From Burkholderiaceae bacterium (GTDB taxonomy: Bacteria; Pseudomonadota; Gammaproteobacteria; Burkholderiales; Burkholderiaceae), in the NCBI GenBank assembly GCA_947380285.1, contig CANCQD010000053.1:1-15252 (forward strand): a DNA stretch of 15,252 nucleotides. Reading direction: 5' to 3'. Below the pieces are notes generated by a model. It saw only the letters and a list, made by a program, of their open reading frames with translations, was not told the DNA's origin and did no database searches. The position numbers and the translations under genes were made by a program. Each line of letters begins with the position of its first letter. Position 1 is the first letter of the stretch. This document shows, piece by piece, positions 1-6,104 of this stretch.

Positions 1-20
1 TCCAGAAAGTAGATCCAATA

Positions 21-524
21 ATGGCGAAAGTACTATTAAAAACTAACAAGGGTGATATCACCCTCACCCTTGATGCAGCTAAGGCACCCAAAAGCGTTGC
101 CAATTTTTTGCAATATGTAAAAAGCGGACATTACGATGGCACAATTTTCCATCGCGTAATTGATAACTTCATGGTTCAGGGTGGCGGCATGACTGCTGGC
201 ATGAAGGAGAAGCCAACAGGTGCCGAAATTGAAAACGAAGCTAACAACGGTCTGAAGAATGATCGTTACACCGTAGCAATGGCTCGCACTAGCGACCCAC
301 ACTCTGCCACTACCCAATTTTTCATCAACGTCAATGACAATGATTTCTTGAACCATACCGCTCCTAATGCTCAAGGTTGGGGCTATGCAGTATTCGGCAA
401 AGTCACAGATGGTATGGATGTTGTCGATACCATTCGTAAGGTTAAGACCAGCAGTTCCGGCTTTCATCAAGATGTCCCCACTGAGGATGTTGTCATCGAG
501 AAAGCTACCGTTCTCGAGGAATGA
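21..524 (+). CDS. ppiB: Peptidyl-prolyl cis-trans isomerase, cyclophilin type (PpiB, cytoplasmic)
   Basis: Cyclophilin that catalyses cis-trans isomerisation of X-Pro bonds during protein folding. The 167-residue protein is almost only the cyclophilin barrel. The active-site signature [13 protein letters not shown] spans residues 43-55, with the catalytic arginine at R45 and Q53 in the proline pocket. The second conserved block [15 protein letters not shown] is at 97-111, and [10 protein letters not shown], carrying the usual pocket tryptophan, is at 119-128. The N-terminus ([11 protein letters not shown]) starts directly with the first strand and has no signal peptide, so the protein should be cytoplasmic, like E. 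coli PpiB rather than periplasmic PpiA. Length matches the family. Its stop overlaps the lpxH start as ATGA, so translation of the two is probably coupled. Only 20 bases lie upstream, so the promoter is outside the window. Confidence 0.97.
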   Translation: MAKVLLKTNKGDITLTLDAAKAPKSVANFLQYVKSGHYDGTIFHRVIDNFMVQGGGMTAGMKEKPTGAEIENEANNGLKNDRYTVAMARTSDPHSATTQFFINVNDNDFLNHTAPNAQGWGYAVFGKVTDGMDVVDTIRKVKTSSSGFHQDVPTEDVVIEKATVLEE

Positions 525-1303
525 TTCCGCAATACGCGAGCGCGCTGCTCATATCAGATTTACACCTCACGCCGTCAATGCCTTTGACGGCGCAACGCTT
601 TTTTGACTTCTGCGAGAAAGAAGCTCCAAAAGTCGAGGCCGTATTTATTCTGGGTGACTTATTCGAATATTGGGTAGGTGATGATGCTGCTGCATCATCA
701 CCTTTCCAGCAAGAAGTGCAGCGTTCAATTGCTAGCCTTTCTACAAAAGTAAAAACGTATTACCTGCATGGCAATCGGGATTTTTTGATCGGCAAAAGTT
801 TTATTAAAAAAACTGGTATGACTTTGTTACCGGATCCAAGTGCGGTAGAGATTGCTTCGCATCAATGGGTACTCGCCCATGGTGATGCTTTATGTACTGC
901 AGATACAGGTTATCAAGTGTTTCGTAACTGGGTAAGAAAGCCGTGGCTACAAAAAATCTTCTTAGGGCTGCCACTCAATTGGCGCAAAGATATTGCCCAA
1001 CATCTACGTAGCAATAGTCACAACCAATATCAAGCTGCGCAACGCTCCGAATCACACCAACGCAAAATGGATGTCACACAACAAGCTTGCGCCGCCGTGT
1101 TGAGAGATCAATCTGGAGACAGATTGATTCATGGGCATACGCATATGCCAGCGCATCATGAGGAATTGCTGGGCGCACAGACCTGGCAACGCTGGGTTTT
1201 ATCCGACTGGGATTTAGATCATCCCGAGAGCCTGCGCCCTAGGGCAAGCGCCCTGTTAATAGATAGCGCTGGGGTGCGCTATCTAGATCTCATTAAGCAT
1301 TGA
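521..1303 (+). CDS. lpxH: UDP-2,3-diacylglucosamine diphosphatase LpxH
   Basis: Calcineurin-like metallophosphoesterase that cleaves UDP-2,3-diacylglucosamine to lipid X and UMP, the fourth step of lipid A synthesis, at the inner face of the inner membrane. The 260-residue protein has the dimetal ligands in the family order: D13 and H15 (SDLHL), D46 (GDLFEYW), N85 (HGNRDF, residues 83-88), H120 (AHGDALCT), and H204 and H206 (IHGHTHMP). ADTGYQ.FR at 127-135 is also typical of LpxH. Its ATG overlaps the ppiB stop. The last codons contain a 10-bp inverted repeat (1260-1285), and the stop codon directly abuts the stop codon of convergent suhB, so the two genes have no intergenic space. Confidence 0.96.
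   Translation: MIPQYASALLISDLHLTPSMPLTAQRFFDFCEKEAPKVEAVFILGDLFEYWVGDDAAASSPFQQEVQRSIASLSTKVKTYYLHGNRDFLIGKSFIKKTGMTLLPDPSAVEIASHQWVLAHGDALCTADTGYQVFRNWVRKPWLQKIFLGLPLNWRKDIAQHLRSNSHNQYQAAQRSESHQRKMDVTQQACAAVLRDQSGDRLIHGHTHMPAHHEELLGAQTWQRWVLSDWDLDHPESLRPRASALLIDSAGVRYLDLIKH
1260..1285. other. Perfect 10-bp inverted repeat inside the 3' end of lpxH, just past the suhB stop
   Basis: TAGATAGCGC (1260-1269), six-base loop TGGGGT (1270-1275), GCGCTATCTA (1276-1285). The arms are perfectly complementary. The hairpin lies 15-40 bases before the lpxH stop and 18 bases beyond the suhB stop. No T-tract follows on either strand, so it is not a standard intrinsic terminator. It could stabilise the suhB mRNA 3' end or help a Rho-type termination site. 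Part of the symmetry may be coincidence of the coding sequence ([10 protein letters not shown]). Confidence 0.5.
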
Positions 1304-2092
1304 TTAAGAAACTGAGTACTTAGAAAGTGACTGCACCATCTGCGCAAAGATGCGTGGATTTGCCGCCATGACTTCACCGCTTTTCAGAAAACCTTCTTCG
1401 CCGCGATAGTTGCCAATCAATCCACCCGCTTCAGTAATCAGCAAAGCGCCTGCTGCCATATCCCATGGCTTGAGATCGCTCTCAAAGAAACCATCGTAAC
1501 GACCGGCTGCAACATATGCCAAATCTAATGAAGCAGCGCCTGGACGACGCAAGCCAGCGCACTGACGTGACATCTCACCAAAGATCTTTAAATATTTTTC
1601 CAAGTCTTGATCTTCACGATATGGGAAGCCAGTACCCAACAAAGCATTCGTTAAGCGATCTTGAGAAGCTACACGTAAACGCCGGCGGTCCAAATACGCT
1701 CCTGCACCACGGGTTGCGGTAAACAATTCATCACGGGTTGGGTCATAGACAACGGCTTGCTGAATTACGCCATTTACTGCAAGTGCGATTGACACTGCAT
1801 ATTGTGGAAAGCCATGGATGAAATTGGTTGTGCCATCTAAGGGATCAATGATCCAGACATTTTCTGCATCTGCGTTGCGCTCGCCTGTTTCTTCAGCCAA
1901 AAATCCATGGGTTGGATAAGCCTCGCTCAGCGTTTCAATGATGGCCACTTCTGCGGCTTTGTCCACCTCGGTTACATAATCGTTATGTTGCTTACGGTCA
2001 ACCTGCAAGCGCTCCAAATTCAAAGAGGCGCGATTGATGACTGTTCCAGCGCGACGGGCGGCCTTTACGGCCACATTTAACATGGGATGCAT
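1304..2092 (-). CDS. suhB: Inositol monophosphatase family protein SuhB
   Basis: Mg-dependent inositol-1-phosphatase family. In E. coli, SuhB also joins NusA/NusB/NusG in rRNA antitermination and ribosome assembly. From the chosen start the protein has 262 residues. Metal-binding elements visible: E67/E68 (EETGE), the signature [12 protein letters not shown] at 80-91 (D83, D86, T88), and the second signature PWDMAAG at 209-215 with D211. The start at 2092 is chosen because MHPMLN matches the conserved SuhB N-terminus. A TTG at 2122 would add 10 residues (FLFNLSINT region). AAGGAG lies only one base before that TTG, too close to serve it, and no clear Shine-Dalgarno precedes the ATG at 2092, so the start is not settled by the ribosome binding site. 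The gene diverges from trmJ and converges on lpxH. Whether it acts in antitermination here is inferred from the family. Confidence 0.95.
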   Translation of the reverse strand: MHPMLNVAVKAARRAGTVINRASLNLERLQVDRKQHNDYVTEVDKAAEVAIIETLSEAYPTHGFLAEETGERNADAENVWIIDPLDGTTNFIHGFPQYAVSIALAVNGVIQQAVVYDPTRDELFTATRGAGAYLDRRRLRVASQDRLTNALLGTGFPYREDQDLEKYLKIFGEMSRQCAGLRRPGAASLDLAYVAAGRYDGFFESDLKPWDMAAGALLITEAGGLIGNYRGEEGFLKSGEVMAANPRIFAQMVQSLSKYSVS

Positions 2093-2234
2093 AGTATTGA
2101 TGGACAAATTAAATAAGAACAAGCTCCTTGTATTGCCTTCAACTAGGGTAAATTGAATGACAATACGAAGCTAACAGATTGATTCTAAACGATTCGCATC
2201 CATTACACCCCATTAACCCTTTCATAATGCATTG

Positions 2235-2987
2235 ATGAATATCGCCACATCTGAATTACTTCGTTGGGTTCTAGTCGAAACCAGTCATCCTGGAAATGTA
2301 GGTTCAGCCGCGCGCGCCCTCAAAACTATGGGCTTTAGCGATCTACGCCTCATTAATCCTAAGATCAAAGGCGTGGCAGCAAATGCCGAAGCGATTGCTC
2401 TGGCTAGCGGAGCCGTAGATATCCTAGAGGGGTCCTCGGAAACGGATGCCTTAGCGTCCGCTGTAGAAGGATGCTCGCTGGTTTTGGGCCTCACTAGCCG
2501 TAATCGGGAATTTGGACCGCCAGCCCTTGACTGGGAGAATGCCCGTTCCTTGATTGCAGATACGACCTCAGGAGGTGGAAAGGTTGCCCTCCTCTTTGGA
2601 CCAGAGAGGACGGGCCTGGATAACGATCATTTAGCCTTATGCACGCATAGGGTCTGGTTGGATGCCAATCCTGCCTACCCCTCACTAAATCTTGCTCAAG
2701 CCTTAATGGTCTGCGCTTATACCCTCAGAGAAACCCTGCACCGGAATACCGACAAATCTCACTTTTTATATAACCGAGAAGAAAGGGCTGATTTTGCTGA
2801 TCCCGCCGCTGTAGCTGCCATGCTGGAGCATTGGCGCGAGGGCCTGGAGTCAATAGGCTATTTAGACCCAGCGAACCCCAAGAAACTCATGCCCCGTATA
2901 CAGGCCCTCTTTGCACGCAGCCGCCTCCATAAAGAAGAGATTGATCTTCTGCGAGGGATCGCAAAACAGATGCTCCTGAGAAAATAA
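2235..2987 (+). CDS. trmJ: tRNA (cytidine/uridine-32-2'-O-)-methyltransferase TrmJ
   Basis: SPOUT-class methyltransferase that uses SAM to 2'-O-methylate position 32 in the tRNA anticodon loop. The 250-residue protein shows the three SPOUT motifs: ETSHPGNVGSAARALKTMG around 15-33 (N21, R27), LLFGPERTGL at 119-128, and PSLNLAQALMV at 149-159, which together form the trefoil knot. The C-terminal tail has the TrmJ-type ending with HKEEIDLLRGIAKQM. The start is the ATG at 2235. A TTG sits directly upstream in frame at 2232 and would add one residue. No strong Shine-Dalgarno is visible. The 142-base gap to suhB must hold both promoters, but I could not identify convincing -35/-10 pairs in it. cysE follows after 23 bp and is probably co-transcribed. 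Confidence 0.95.
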   Translation: MNIATSELLRWVLVETSHPGNVGSAARALKTMGFSDLRLINPKIKGVAANAEAIALASGAVDILEGSSETDALASAVEGCSLVLGLTSRNREFGPPALDWENARSLIADTTSGGGKVALLFGPERTGLDNDHLALCTHRVWLDANPAYPSLNLAQALMVCAYTLRETLHRNTDKSHFLYNREERADFADPAAVAAMLEHWREGLESIGYLDPANPKKLMPRIQALFARSRLHKEEIDLLRGIAKQMLLRK

Positions 2988-3010
2988 GCACATCCCGTTA
3001 AAATCAAGTC

Positions 3011-3775
3011 ATGTCTAATCCATTCTTCGACCAAGTCGACTCCATCATCGCCAGAGACCCTGCAGCACGAAATCGTCTCGAGGTCATCACCTGCTACCAA
3101 GGTTTGCATGCTGTTTGGTTACATCGTGTATCCCATTTTTTATGGAATCTCGGTCTGAAATGGATTGCAAGAGTGCTTTCCATGTTTGCACGTTTTTTGA
3201 CGGGTATTGAAATTCATCCTGGCGCCAAAATTGGTCGCAGAGTTTTTCTAGATCATGGGCTTGGTATTGTGATTGGCGAGACTACTGAAATTGGTGATGA
3301 CTGCACCATTTATCAAGGCGTTACCCTAGGCGGTACCTCGCTTTACAAAGGCGTTAAGCGCCACCCCACTCTTGGTAAAGGTGTGGTTATCAGCGCTGGC
3401 GCAAAAGTACTTGGCGGTTTTACTGTGGGCGATGGCGCGCGCGTGGGTTCTAACGCAGTGGTACTAAAAGAGATTCCTGCTGGGGCTACTGCTGTTGGCA
3501 TTCCTGCGCGGATTTTGCACCCAGACTTACCGCAAAGCCCAGATAGCAAAACAAAAGAATACTTTTCTGCTTACGGTGTTACACCTAATGTAGATGATCC
3601 TGTATCGATGGCGCTGAAGGGTTTAATCGATGCAACGATCGAGCAAGAAGCAAAAATCGCGGCGCTAGAAAAGGCTCTTGCCAAATTAAGCAACGCCCCT
3701 GCTGAGTCTGTTGCTGGTGGCTCAAGTGACACTAAGCGCGATCTTGATGCCATCAAAGAATGGCTAAAAGAGTAG
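3011..3775 (+). CDS. cysE: Serine O-acetyltransferase (short-type CysE with C-terminal tail)
   Basis: Transfers acetyl from acetyl-CoA to L-serine, giving O-acetylserine for cysteine synthesis; cytoplasmic. The 254-residue protein has a short helical N-terminus (about residues 1-64) and then the left-handed beta-helix of hexapeptide repeats (about 65-170). Catalytic residues are visible: D81-H82 in [13 protein letters not shown] and H118 in KRHPTLGKG; the acetyl-CoA side has GGT at 107-109 and GIPARI near 163-168. Compared with E. coli CysE the N-terminal helical domain is about 75 residues shorter. Instead there is an extended tail (about 175-254) containing a likely coiled coil ([17 protein letters not shown]). 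The protein ends KEWLKE, not the C-terminal Ile that docks into cysteine synthase in the classic CysE-CysK complex. It lies 23 bp after trmJ and is followed by a strong terminator. Confidence 0.95.
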   Translation: MSNPFFDQVDSIIARDPAARNRLEVITCYQGLHAVWLHRVSHFLWNLGLKWIARVLSMFARFLTGIEIHPGAKIGRRVFLDHGLGIVIGETTEIGDDCTIYQGVTLGGTSLYKGVKRHPTLGKGVVISAGAKVLGGFTVGDGARVGSNAVVLKEIPAGATAVGIPARILHPDLPQSPDSKTKEYFSAYGVTPNVDDPVSMALKGLIDATIEQEAKIAALEKALAKLSNAPAESVAGGSSDTKRDLDAIKEWLKE

Positions 3776-3810
3776 TGCTACAAGAATGATTTAAAGAAAA
3801 TGTCGTCAAG

Positions 3811-3838
3811 AAAAAGGAATAGCGTGCTATTCCTTTTT
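3811..3838. terminator. Bidirectional intrinsic terminator between cysE and the SlyD-type gene
   Basis: Perfect 13-bp inverted repeat: AAAAAGGAATAGC (3811-3823), GT, GCTATTCCTTTTT (3826-3838). The T-run continues to 3839. A-tract and T-tract flank the core on both sides, so it should work for cysE (plus) and for the convergent FKBP gene (minus). An outer pair TCAAG (3806-3810) / CTTGA (3844-3848) could extend the stem past a small bulge. Confidence 0.92.
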
Positions 3839-3856
3839 TGTATCTTGATTGCGTGA

Positions 3857-4453
3857 TTAATGCAGTGTGCGCGGACCGGTGCTGTCACCGCCTAATGCGC
3901 TGCTAGGAAACTCTTCATCATCATCTTCATCGTTTGGCATGCCAAATGAAAAACTCTCACCGCCTTCTGGATGACGATTTTCAATTTCATCATCCGTTGC
4001 TGCTCGAACGTCTTCTACCTGAACCCAAAAACGCAACGCCATACCTGCCAAAGGATGATTGCCATCCAGCACTACCTGATTGTCTGCAACATCGGTAATG
4101 GTATAGATCAAAGGCTCATCATCAGTATCTGCATCATCGGCGCTCGCGCCCTCTTCGGCATCTGGAATGCCTTCAAACTGCATGCCCACTTCTAGAGGTT
4201 CAGGAAAACGTGTGCGAGGCTCGATCTTTAAAAGCTCGGGGTCATACTCACCAAATGCCTCACTAGGCTCGAGCTGTATCGTAGCTTCGTAACCAACATC
4301 TTGACCATCAAGCAAAGTTTCAATTTTAGGAAAGGTGCCTTCATAGCCACCGTGCAGGTATACCATCGGAGAATCGGGTTCTTCAATGACATTATTTTGT
4401 GCATCGGTTAACTTATACCGAAGGGATACGATGGTATTTTTTTCAATCTTCAT
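3857..4453 (-). CDS. FKBP-type peptidyl-prolyl isomerase, SlyD family, with acidic insertion and tail
   Basis: Cytoplasmic FKBP-fold prolyl isomerase/chaperone of the SlyD type. From the chosen start the protein has 198 residues. MKIEKNTIVSLRYKL aligns with the SlyD N-terminus. The FKBP half continues with VYLHGGYEG (31-39) and EPSEAFGEYDPELL (62-75). The insert-in-flap chaperone domain follows (about 76-135), ending in VVLDGNHPLAGMALRF (127-142), the most diagnostic SlyD block. Two features are odd. The IF domain has an extra acidic stretch (about 98-113, rich in D/E), and the C-terminal tail is acidic (NDEDDDEE, 174-181) and lacks the His/Cys-rich metal-binding run of E. coli SlyD. A start at 4471 would add MFDKSR; 4453 is chosen by homology, and neither site has a clear Shine-Dalgarno. 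It diverges from the uL16 hydroxylase gene and converges on cysE. Confidence 0.92.
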   Translation of the reverse strand: MKIEKNTIVSLRYKLTDAQNNVIEEPDSPMVYLHGGYEGTFPKIETLLDGQDVGYEATIQLEPSEAFGEYDPELLKIEPRTRFPEPLEVGMQFEGIPDAEEGASADDADTDDEPLIYTITDVADNQVVLDGNHPLAGMALRFWVQVEDVRAATDDEIENRHPEGGESFSFGMPNDEDDDEEFPSSALGGDSTGPRTLH

Positions 4454-4513
4454 ACGGGATTTATCGAACATTTGTTTTTAATCAGTTTCTAAAAAGCTTT
4501 TACCTTTTACTTT

Positions 4514-5746
4514 ATGACCTCATTTTACTTGAGCAAACCTTACGATCCGCCTCAGGCACCCACAAATCTCCCTTTAGACGAGCCCTGGGCCTTATTTGGG
4601 GGTATTAGCCCAGATCAATTCATGAAACGCTATTGGCATAAAAGGCCCCTGCTTGTCCGTGGAGCAATACCGGCATTCAGACTCTCCACCCAATCAGGAG
4701 AGCCGTTAGAGAGCCCCATACCCACTCCAGATTTACTTAAATTTGCCTTAGATGATGAGCTTGAGTCCCGCCTTGTGCAATCGAAGCCCTGGAGTTTTGA
4801 TAGCGGCCCGCTGACCAAAAAGACAATTCCTTCAATTAGCAAACCCAATTGGACATTGTTATTTCAGGGGATGGAGGCGCATCATCCTGCAGCAGCAAAA
4901 ATACTCTCTTGGTTTCGCTTTATTCCAGATGCCCGCCTGGATGATTTGATGATTAGCATTGCCGGTATTGGAGGTGGCGTTGGCCCACATTTTGACTCTT
5001 ATGATGTCTTCCTTATTCAAATGTCAGGCAGAAGGCAGTGGCGCATTTCAGGACAAAAAGATCTTAGCCTCAACCCAAATCTCCCTTTAAAAATTCTGCA
5101 GAACTTTAAACCTGAAAAAAATTGGATTCTGGAACCGGGTGACATGCTGTATTTACCGCCCCATATAGCTCATGATGGCATTGCTCTAGATGCAGGCTGC
5201 CAAACATGGTCAGTAGGATTTCGATCGCCTAGCTTTAAAGAGTTACTGCAAGAGGGTTTATGGCGCTTAGCAGAGTCCTTAGAGGATATCCCTGCCCTAG
5301 AGGGTAAGTTTGCAGACCCGAAACAATGTGCTACCCACTCTGCCGAACAATTGCCTGATGAGCTCATCAAGCAACTCAGATCAAAACTCAAGGAGTTGAA
5401 ATTAGACCAAATTGATGGGTTTTTGCCCGGAATCGCTGCCTACCTTTCAGAGCCTAAACAACAAGCCTTTTTTAATGGTCCTGAAAGCCCCCTCAACCCC
5501 AGAGAATTTGTAAAGAAGTTGGGCGCTAGCAATCTGATTCCACACCCAAAAACTCGTATTCTGAGTCTAGGGAAGCAGGTTTACTGCAATGGGGACAATA
5601 TGATTCAGGGTCAAAAGTCTGGTATTGCACGGGGTTGGCAGACTTTATCGGCTACTAAAAAGCTTCAGACAAGCAAACTCCAACACCTCGACAAATCAAG
5701 TCTTTATGAGGCCTATTTGGCTGGGTGGCTAGTTTTTCAACCCTAA
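4514..5746 (+). CDS. roxA: Cupin/JmjC 2-oxoglutarate oxygenase, ribosomal protein uL16 arginine hydroxylase (RoxA/YcfD family)
   Basis: Fe(II)/2-oxoglutarate dioxygenase. The E. coli homologue YcfD/RoxA hydroxylates an arginine of ribosomal protein uL16. The 410-residue protein begins with a helical segment containing FMKRYWHKRPLLVRG (36-50), which matches the family start (F..R.WQKRP). The JmjC core carries DDLMIS (143-148), GGGVGPHFDSYDVFLIQ (153-169) with iron ligands H159 and D161, and GRRQWRI (172-178). The second metal histidine is H220 in LPPHIAHDG (214-222). SVGFR follows and the C-terminal half is the usual dimerisation plus winged-helix region. It is about 37 residues longer than E. 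coli YcfD, mainly at the N-terminus. The start at 4514 is the first ATG; only 42-60 bp separate it from the divergent FKBP gene. The substrate is inferred from the family. Confidence 0.93.
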   Translation: MTSFYLSKPYDPPQAPTNLPLDEPWALFGGISPDQFMKRYWHKRPLLVRGAIPAFRLSTQSGEPLESPIPTPDLLKFALDDELESRLVQSKPWSFDSGPLTKKTIPSISKPNWTLLFQGMEAHHPAAAKILSWFRFIPDARLDDLMISIAGIGGGVGPHFDSYDVFLIQMSGRRQWRISGQKDLSLNPNLPLKILQNFKPEKNWILEPGDMLYLPPHIAHDGIALDAGCQTWSVGFRSPSFKELLQEGLWRLAESLEDIPALEGKFADPKQCATHSAEQLPDELIKQLRSKLKELKLDQIDGFLPGIAAYLSEPKQQAFFNGPESPLNPREFVKKLGASNLIPHPKTRILSLGKQVYCNGDNMIQGQKSGIARGWQTLSATKKLQTSKLQHLDKSSLYEAYLAGWLVFQP

Positions 5747-5765
5747 ATGCAGAGATGGATATAAT
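5736..5765 (+). promoter_or_regulatory. Likely sigma-70 promoter of the small lipoprotein gene
   Basis: A perfect -10 hexamer TATAAT lies at 5760-5765. The best -35 candidate at acceptable spacing is weak: TTCAAC at 5736-5741 (18 bp spacer), overlapping the end of the roxA coding sequence. Transcription would start near 5772, leaving a leader of about 80 bases with two palindromes. It is supported by position, directly upstream of a lone small gene that has its own terminator, but the -35 is poor. Confidence 0.5.
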
Positions 5766-5783
5766 ATTTGCTGGAATCTACTT

Positions 5784-5796
5784 AGGGATAATCCCT
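5784..5796 (+). repeat. Small palindrome AGGGATAATCCCT in the lipoprotein gene leader
   Basis: AGGGAT (5784-5789), A, ATCCCT (5791-5796): 6-bp arms around a single base. Too tight for an RNA hairpin with all pairs, so it is either a DNA site or a partial stem. It lies about 20 bases after the -10 box, where a regulator could act. It may be chance. Confidence 0.35.
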
Positions 5797-5810
5797 TGGT
5801 AGGTCCGGAA

Positions 5811-5830
5811 AACAATTACCGGTAATTGTT
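5811..5830 (+). promoter_or_regulatory. Perfect 20-bp palindrome in the leader, 25 bp before the lipoprotein start codon
   Basis: AACAATTACC at 5811-5820 is followed at once by its exact reverse complement GGTAATTGTT at 5821-5830. With no spacer it looks like a homodimeric protein binding site. As RNA it could fold into a stem of about 7-8 bp with a small ACCG/CCGG-type loop. It lies between the likely promoter and the ribosome binding site, so an operator or a leader structure affecting translation or mRNA stability are both possible. Confidence 0.55.
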
Positions 5831-5841
5831 GTTAATTTATT

Positions 5842-5847
5842 AAAGGA
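5842..5847 (+). promoter_or_regulatory. Ribosome binding site of the small lipoprotein gene
   Basis: AAAGGA lies 8 bases before the ATG at 5856. It is one of the clearer Shine-Dalgarno sites in the window, where many genes have weak ones. It supports translation of this very short gene and fixes its start. Confidence 0.75.
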
Positions 5848-5855
5848 ATTTACAA

Positions 5856-6044
5856 ATGAAGAAGTCACTACTATTCGCTGCAATGTTAGCAATCGCCTTG
5901 GCCGCTTGCGGTAAAAAAGAAGAAGCAAAACCTGTTGAAGCCGCTCCTGCTGCTCCTGCTGCTGCCGCTCCTGCTGCTGAAGCTCCTGCTGCTGCACCTG
6001 CTGCCGCTCCTGCTGCTGCACCTGCTGCTGATGCTAAGAAGTAA
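5856..6044 (+). CDS. Small Ala/Pro-rich lipoprotein, function unknown
   Basis: 62-residue precursor with a clear lipoprotein signal: MKKSLLFAAMLAIALAAC, with positive residues at 2-3, a hydrophobic core, and a lipobox LAAC with the lipidated cysteine at C18. The mature 45-residue part starts CGKKEEAKPVE and then consists almost only of Ala and Pro (PAAAPAAA-type units, about 29-57), ending ADAKK. No domain can be seen. A flexible, extended spacer anchored to a membrane is the simplest physical picture; the target membrane cannot be deduced. The next residue after Cys is Gly, not Asp, so there is no obvious inner-membrane retention signal. The gene is real: strong Shine-Dalgarno, TATAAT upstream, and a strong terminator directly after. 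It stands alone, convergent with bamC. I do not recognise a named family. Confidence 0.85.
   Translation: MKKSLLFAAMLAIALAACGKKEEAKPVEAAPAAPAAAAPAAEAPAAAPAAAPAAAPAADAKK
5985..6032 (+). repeat. 24-bp tandem duplication in the Ala/Pro coding region
   Basis: Two adjacent 24-base units, 5985-6008 and 6009-6032, share their first 20 bases (starting CCTGCTGCTGCACC) and differ only near the end. They encode PAAAPAAA and PAAAPAAD. The flanking region (from about 5940) is also built from GCTCCT and GCTGCT steps, so length changes by slippage, always in frame for multiples of 3, are likely among strains. Confidence 0.75.
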
Positions 6045-6059
6045 TCTTCTTCATGAAGA

Positions 6060-6087
6060 AAAAAAGCCGCTGAAAAGCGGCTTTTTT
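6060..6087. terminator. Strong intrinsic terminator between the small lipoprotein gene and bamC
   Basis: Perfect 12-bp stem AAAAAAGCCGCT (6060-6071) / AGCGGCTTTTTT (6076-6087) with a GAAA tetraloop (6072-6075) and a following T-run. The A/T ends make it usable from both sides: it lies 15 bases after the lipoprotein stop and 17 bases past the bamC stop, so it probably also ends the long minus-strand cluster. Two smaller overlapping palindromes lie just upstream (6036-6051 and 6047-6060). Confidence 0.95.
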
Positions 6088-6104
6088 ATTGTCTGTAAAA
6101 ACAA

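Noticed and set aside
36..470. Long minus-strand open frame opposite ppiB
   Set aside because: It lies fully within a clear cyclophilin gene, and its product has no recognisable domain; it is a codon-bias shadow.
2093..2234. Divergent promoters between suhB and trmJ (for example TTGTCA on the minus strand near 2157-2162)
   Set aside because: I could not pair any -35-like hexamer with a good -10 at 16-18 bp, so I list the region only in the gene entries.
5940..6034. CRISPR-like or tandem non-coding repeat array
   Set aside because: The repetition is explained by Ala/Pro codons in an intact reading frame; no spacers of constant length are present.
6036..6060. AAGAAG-TAAT-CTTCTT and TTCTTCATGAAGAA palindromes before the terminator
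   Set aside because: They are weak A/T-rich stems overlapping the lipoprotein stop codon and next to a much stronger hairpin; no separate function can be supported.
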